Positions 29,654-29,905 of a stretch of DNA of 29,905 nt are shown piece after piece. The translations under genes and the position numbers were made by a program. The DNA is taken from the NCBI GenBank assembly GCA_028717105.1, contig JAQUOM010000004.1, positions 1-29,905 of the forward strand. Direction: 5' to 3'. The number at the start of each line of letters is the position of its first letter. Position 1 is the first letter of the stretch. Below the pieces are notes generated by a model, which was given only the letters and a program-made list of their open reading frames with translations, was not told the DNA's origin and ran no database searches. Source of the DNA: Candidatus Omnitrophota bacterium. GTDB lineage: Bacteria > Omnitrophota > Gorgyraeia > Velamenicoccales > Velamenicoccaceae.

Positions 29654-29905
29654 ATGATTCCACTCATTAAATTACGCGAAGACCTGAGGTTTGCGCGCGA
29701 GCTCTTGGAGATGATCGACGTCTTGAAGAACGCCACGTCCAGTCAATTCCGCACGTTTCAGTATAAACGTAAAGGCTTCGATGATTTTAAATTCAAGCTT
29801 GAGGATTTCCTTTCGGCCCTGGGTACGAGAAAGATAGAGCATCCGTTTTTAAAAGAGGACAAAGACTTGCCGAAGGCCGTCCTGATGATCACGTCGGACG
29901 AAGGG
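29654..29905 (+). CDS. atpG: ATP synthase gamma-like subunit (5' part, cut by the window end)
   Basis: 84 codons are visible from ATG 29654. The start MIPLIKLREDLRFARELLEMIDVLKNATSSQFRTFQ forms a long helix comparable to the N-terminal shaft helix of gamma (usually ending KITKAMKMVAAAK), but the sequence is divergent. The visible part ends with KAVLMITSDEG, which matches the gamma strand followed by SD-x-G-LCGG-x-N. Position right after alpha supports the call. No Shine-Dalgarno is visible because a tandem repeat occupies that place, so expression may depend on an alternative start or be low. The 3' end lies outside the window. Confidence 0.72.
   Translation, partial: MIPLIKLREDLRFARELLEMIDVLKNATSSQFRTFQYKRKGFDDFKFKLEDFLSALGTRKIEHPFLKEDKDLPKAVLMITSDEG

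Noticed and set aside
26684..29905. Na+-translocating N-ATPase operon
   Set aside because: The beta-epsilon-Q-R-a order is not present, and the c subunit lacks the extra Na+ ligands.
1..29905. CRISPR array or transposase
   Set aside because: No evenly spaced direct repeats with spacers and no transposase or integrase motifs were seen in any frame.

Overview
The window comes from a diderm (Gram-negative), probably anaerobic bacterium. Signal peptides, two outer-membrane beta-barrel proteins, a PilT motor, a group-4-hydrogenase-like membrane complex, radical SAM enzymes and metal importers all fit. The mixture recalls uncultivated candidate phyla such as Omnitrophota, but that is only an impression. 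There is no rRNA or ribosomal protein here to place it.

Layout. 1-705: 3' part of a radical SAM/helix-hairpin-helix DNA-modification-type protein. 799-1326: an archaemetzincin protease. 1327-1698: a promoter and a structured leader. 1699-8997: a six-gene membrane complex homologous to Hyf/Hyc hydrogenase subunits (HyfB, C, E, F, G, I). Its large subunit has lost both cysteine pairs that bind NiFe, so it belongs with the energy-converting hydrogenase-related (Ehr) complexes. 9130-14689: one tight operon of tetR, an outer-membrane barrel, a B12-type radical SAM enzyme and modABC (molybdate/tungstate import). 14809-16113: a short promoter-terminator unit and three small exported or membrane proteins. 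16211-18665: an OprB-like porin followed by CbiM and a PDGLE protein (cobalt/nickel import). 18674-20148: a small exported protein divergent from pilT. 20199-20431: tRNA-Leu(GAG), a terminator, and a broken copy of the tRNA 3' end. 20682-25179 (minus strand): a four-gene signalling operon FIST, histidine kinase, REC-REC, REC-GGDDF. 25444-25518 (minus): tRNA-Glu(UUC). 25803-29905: a REC-GGDEF protein overlapping an ATP synthase cluster in the order epsilon, c, b-delta fusion, alpha, gamma (gamma cut by the window end).

How it fits together. The theme is ion-gradient energy conversion plus uptake of the metals that redox enzymes need (Mo/W, Co/Ni, with a B12-type enzyme). Two layers of c-di-GMP-type signalling are added. 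The most unusual items are: (i) a GGDEF response regulator whose phospho-acceptor Asp is replaced by Glu and whose stop codon overlaps the start of the ATP synthase epsilon gene; (ii) the rearranged ATP synthase locus, which has a b-delta fusion and a tail-less epsilon and shows no a or beta gene; (iii) the metal-free Ehr complex beside a TetR-controlled molybdate operon, whose promoter shares a 9-bp half-site with the Ehr promoter; (iv) a molybdate operon carrying its own outer-membrane barrel and a B12-type radical SAM enzyme.

All assignments come from reading motifs and gene order by eye. No database search, RNA folding or transcript data were available.
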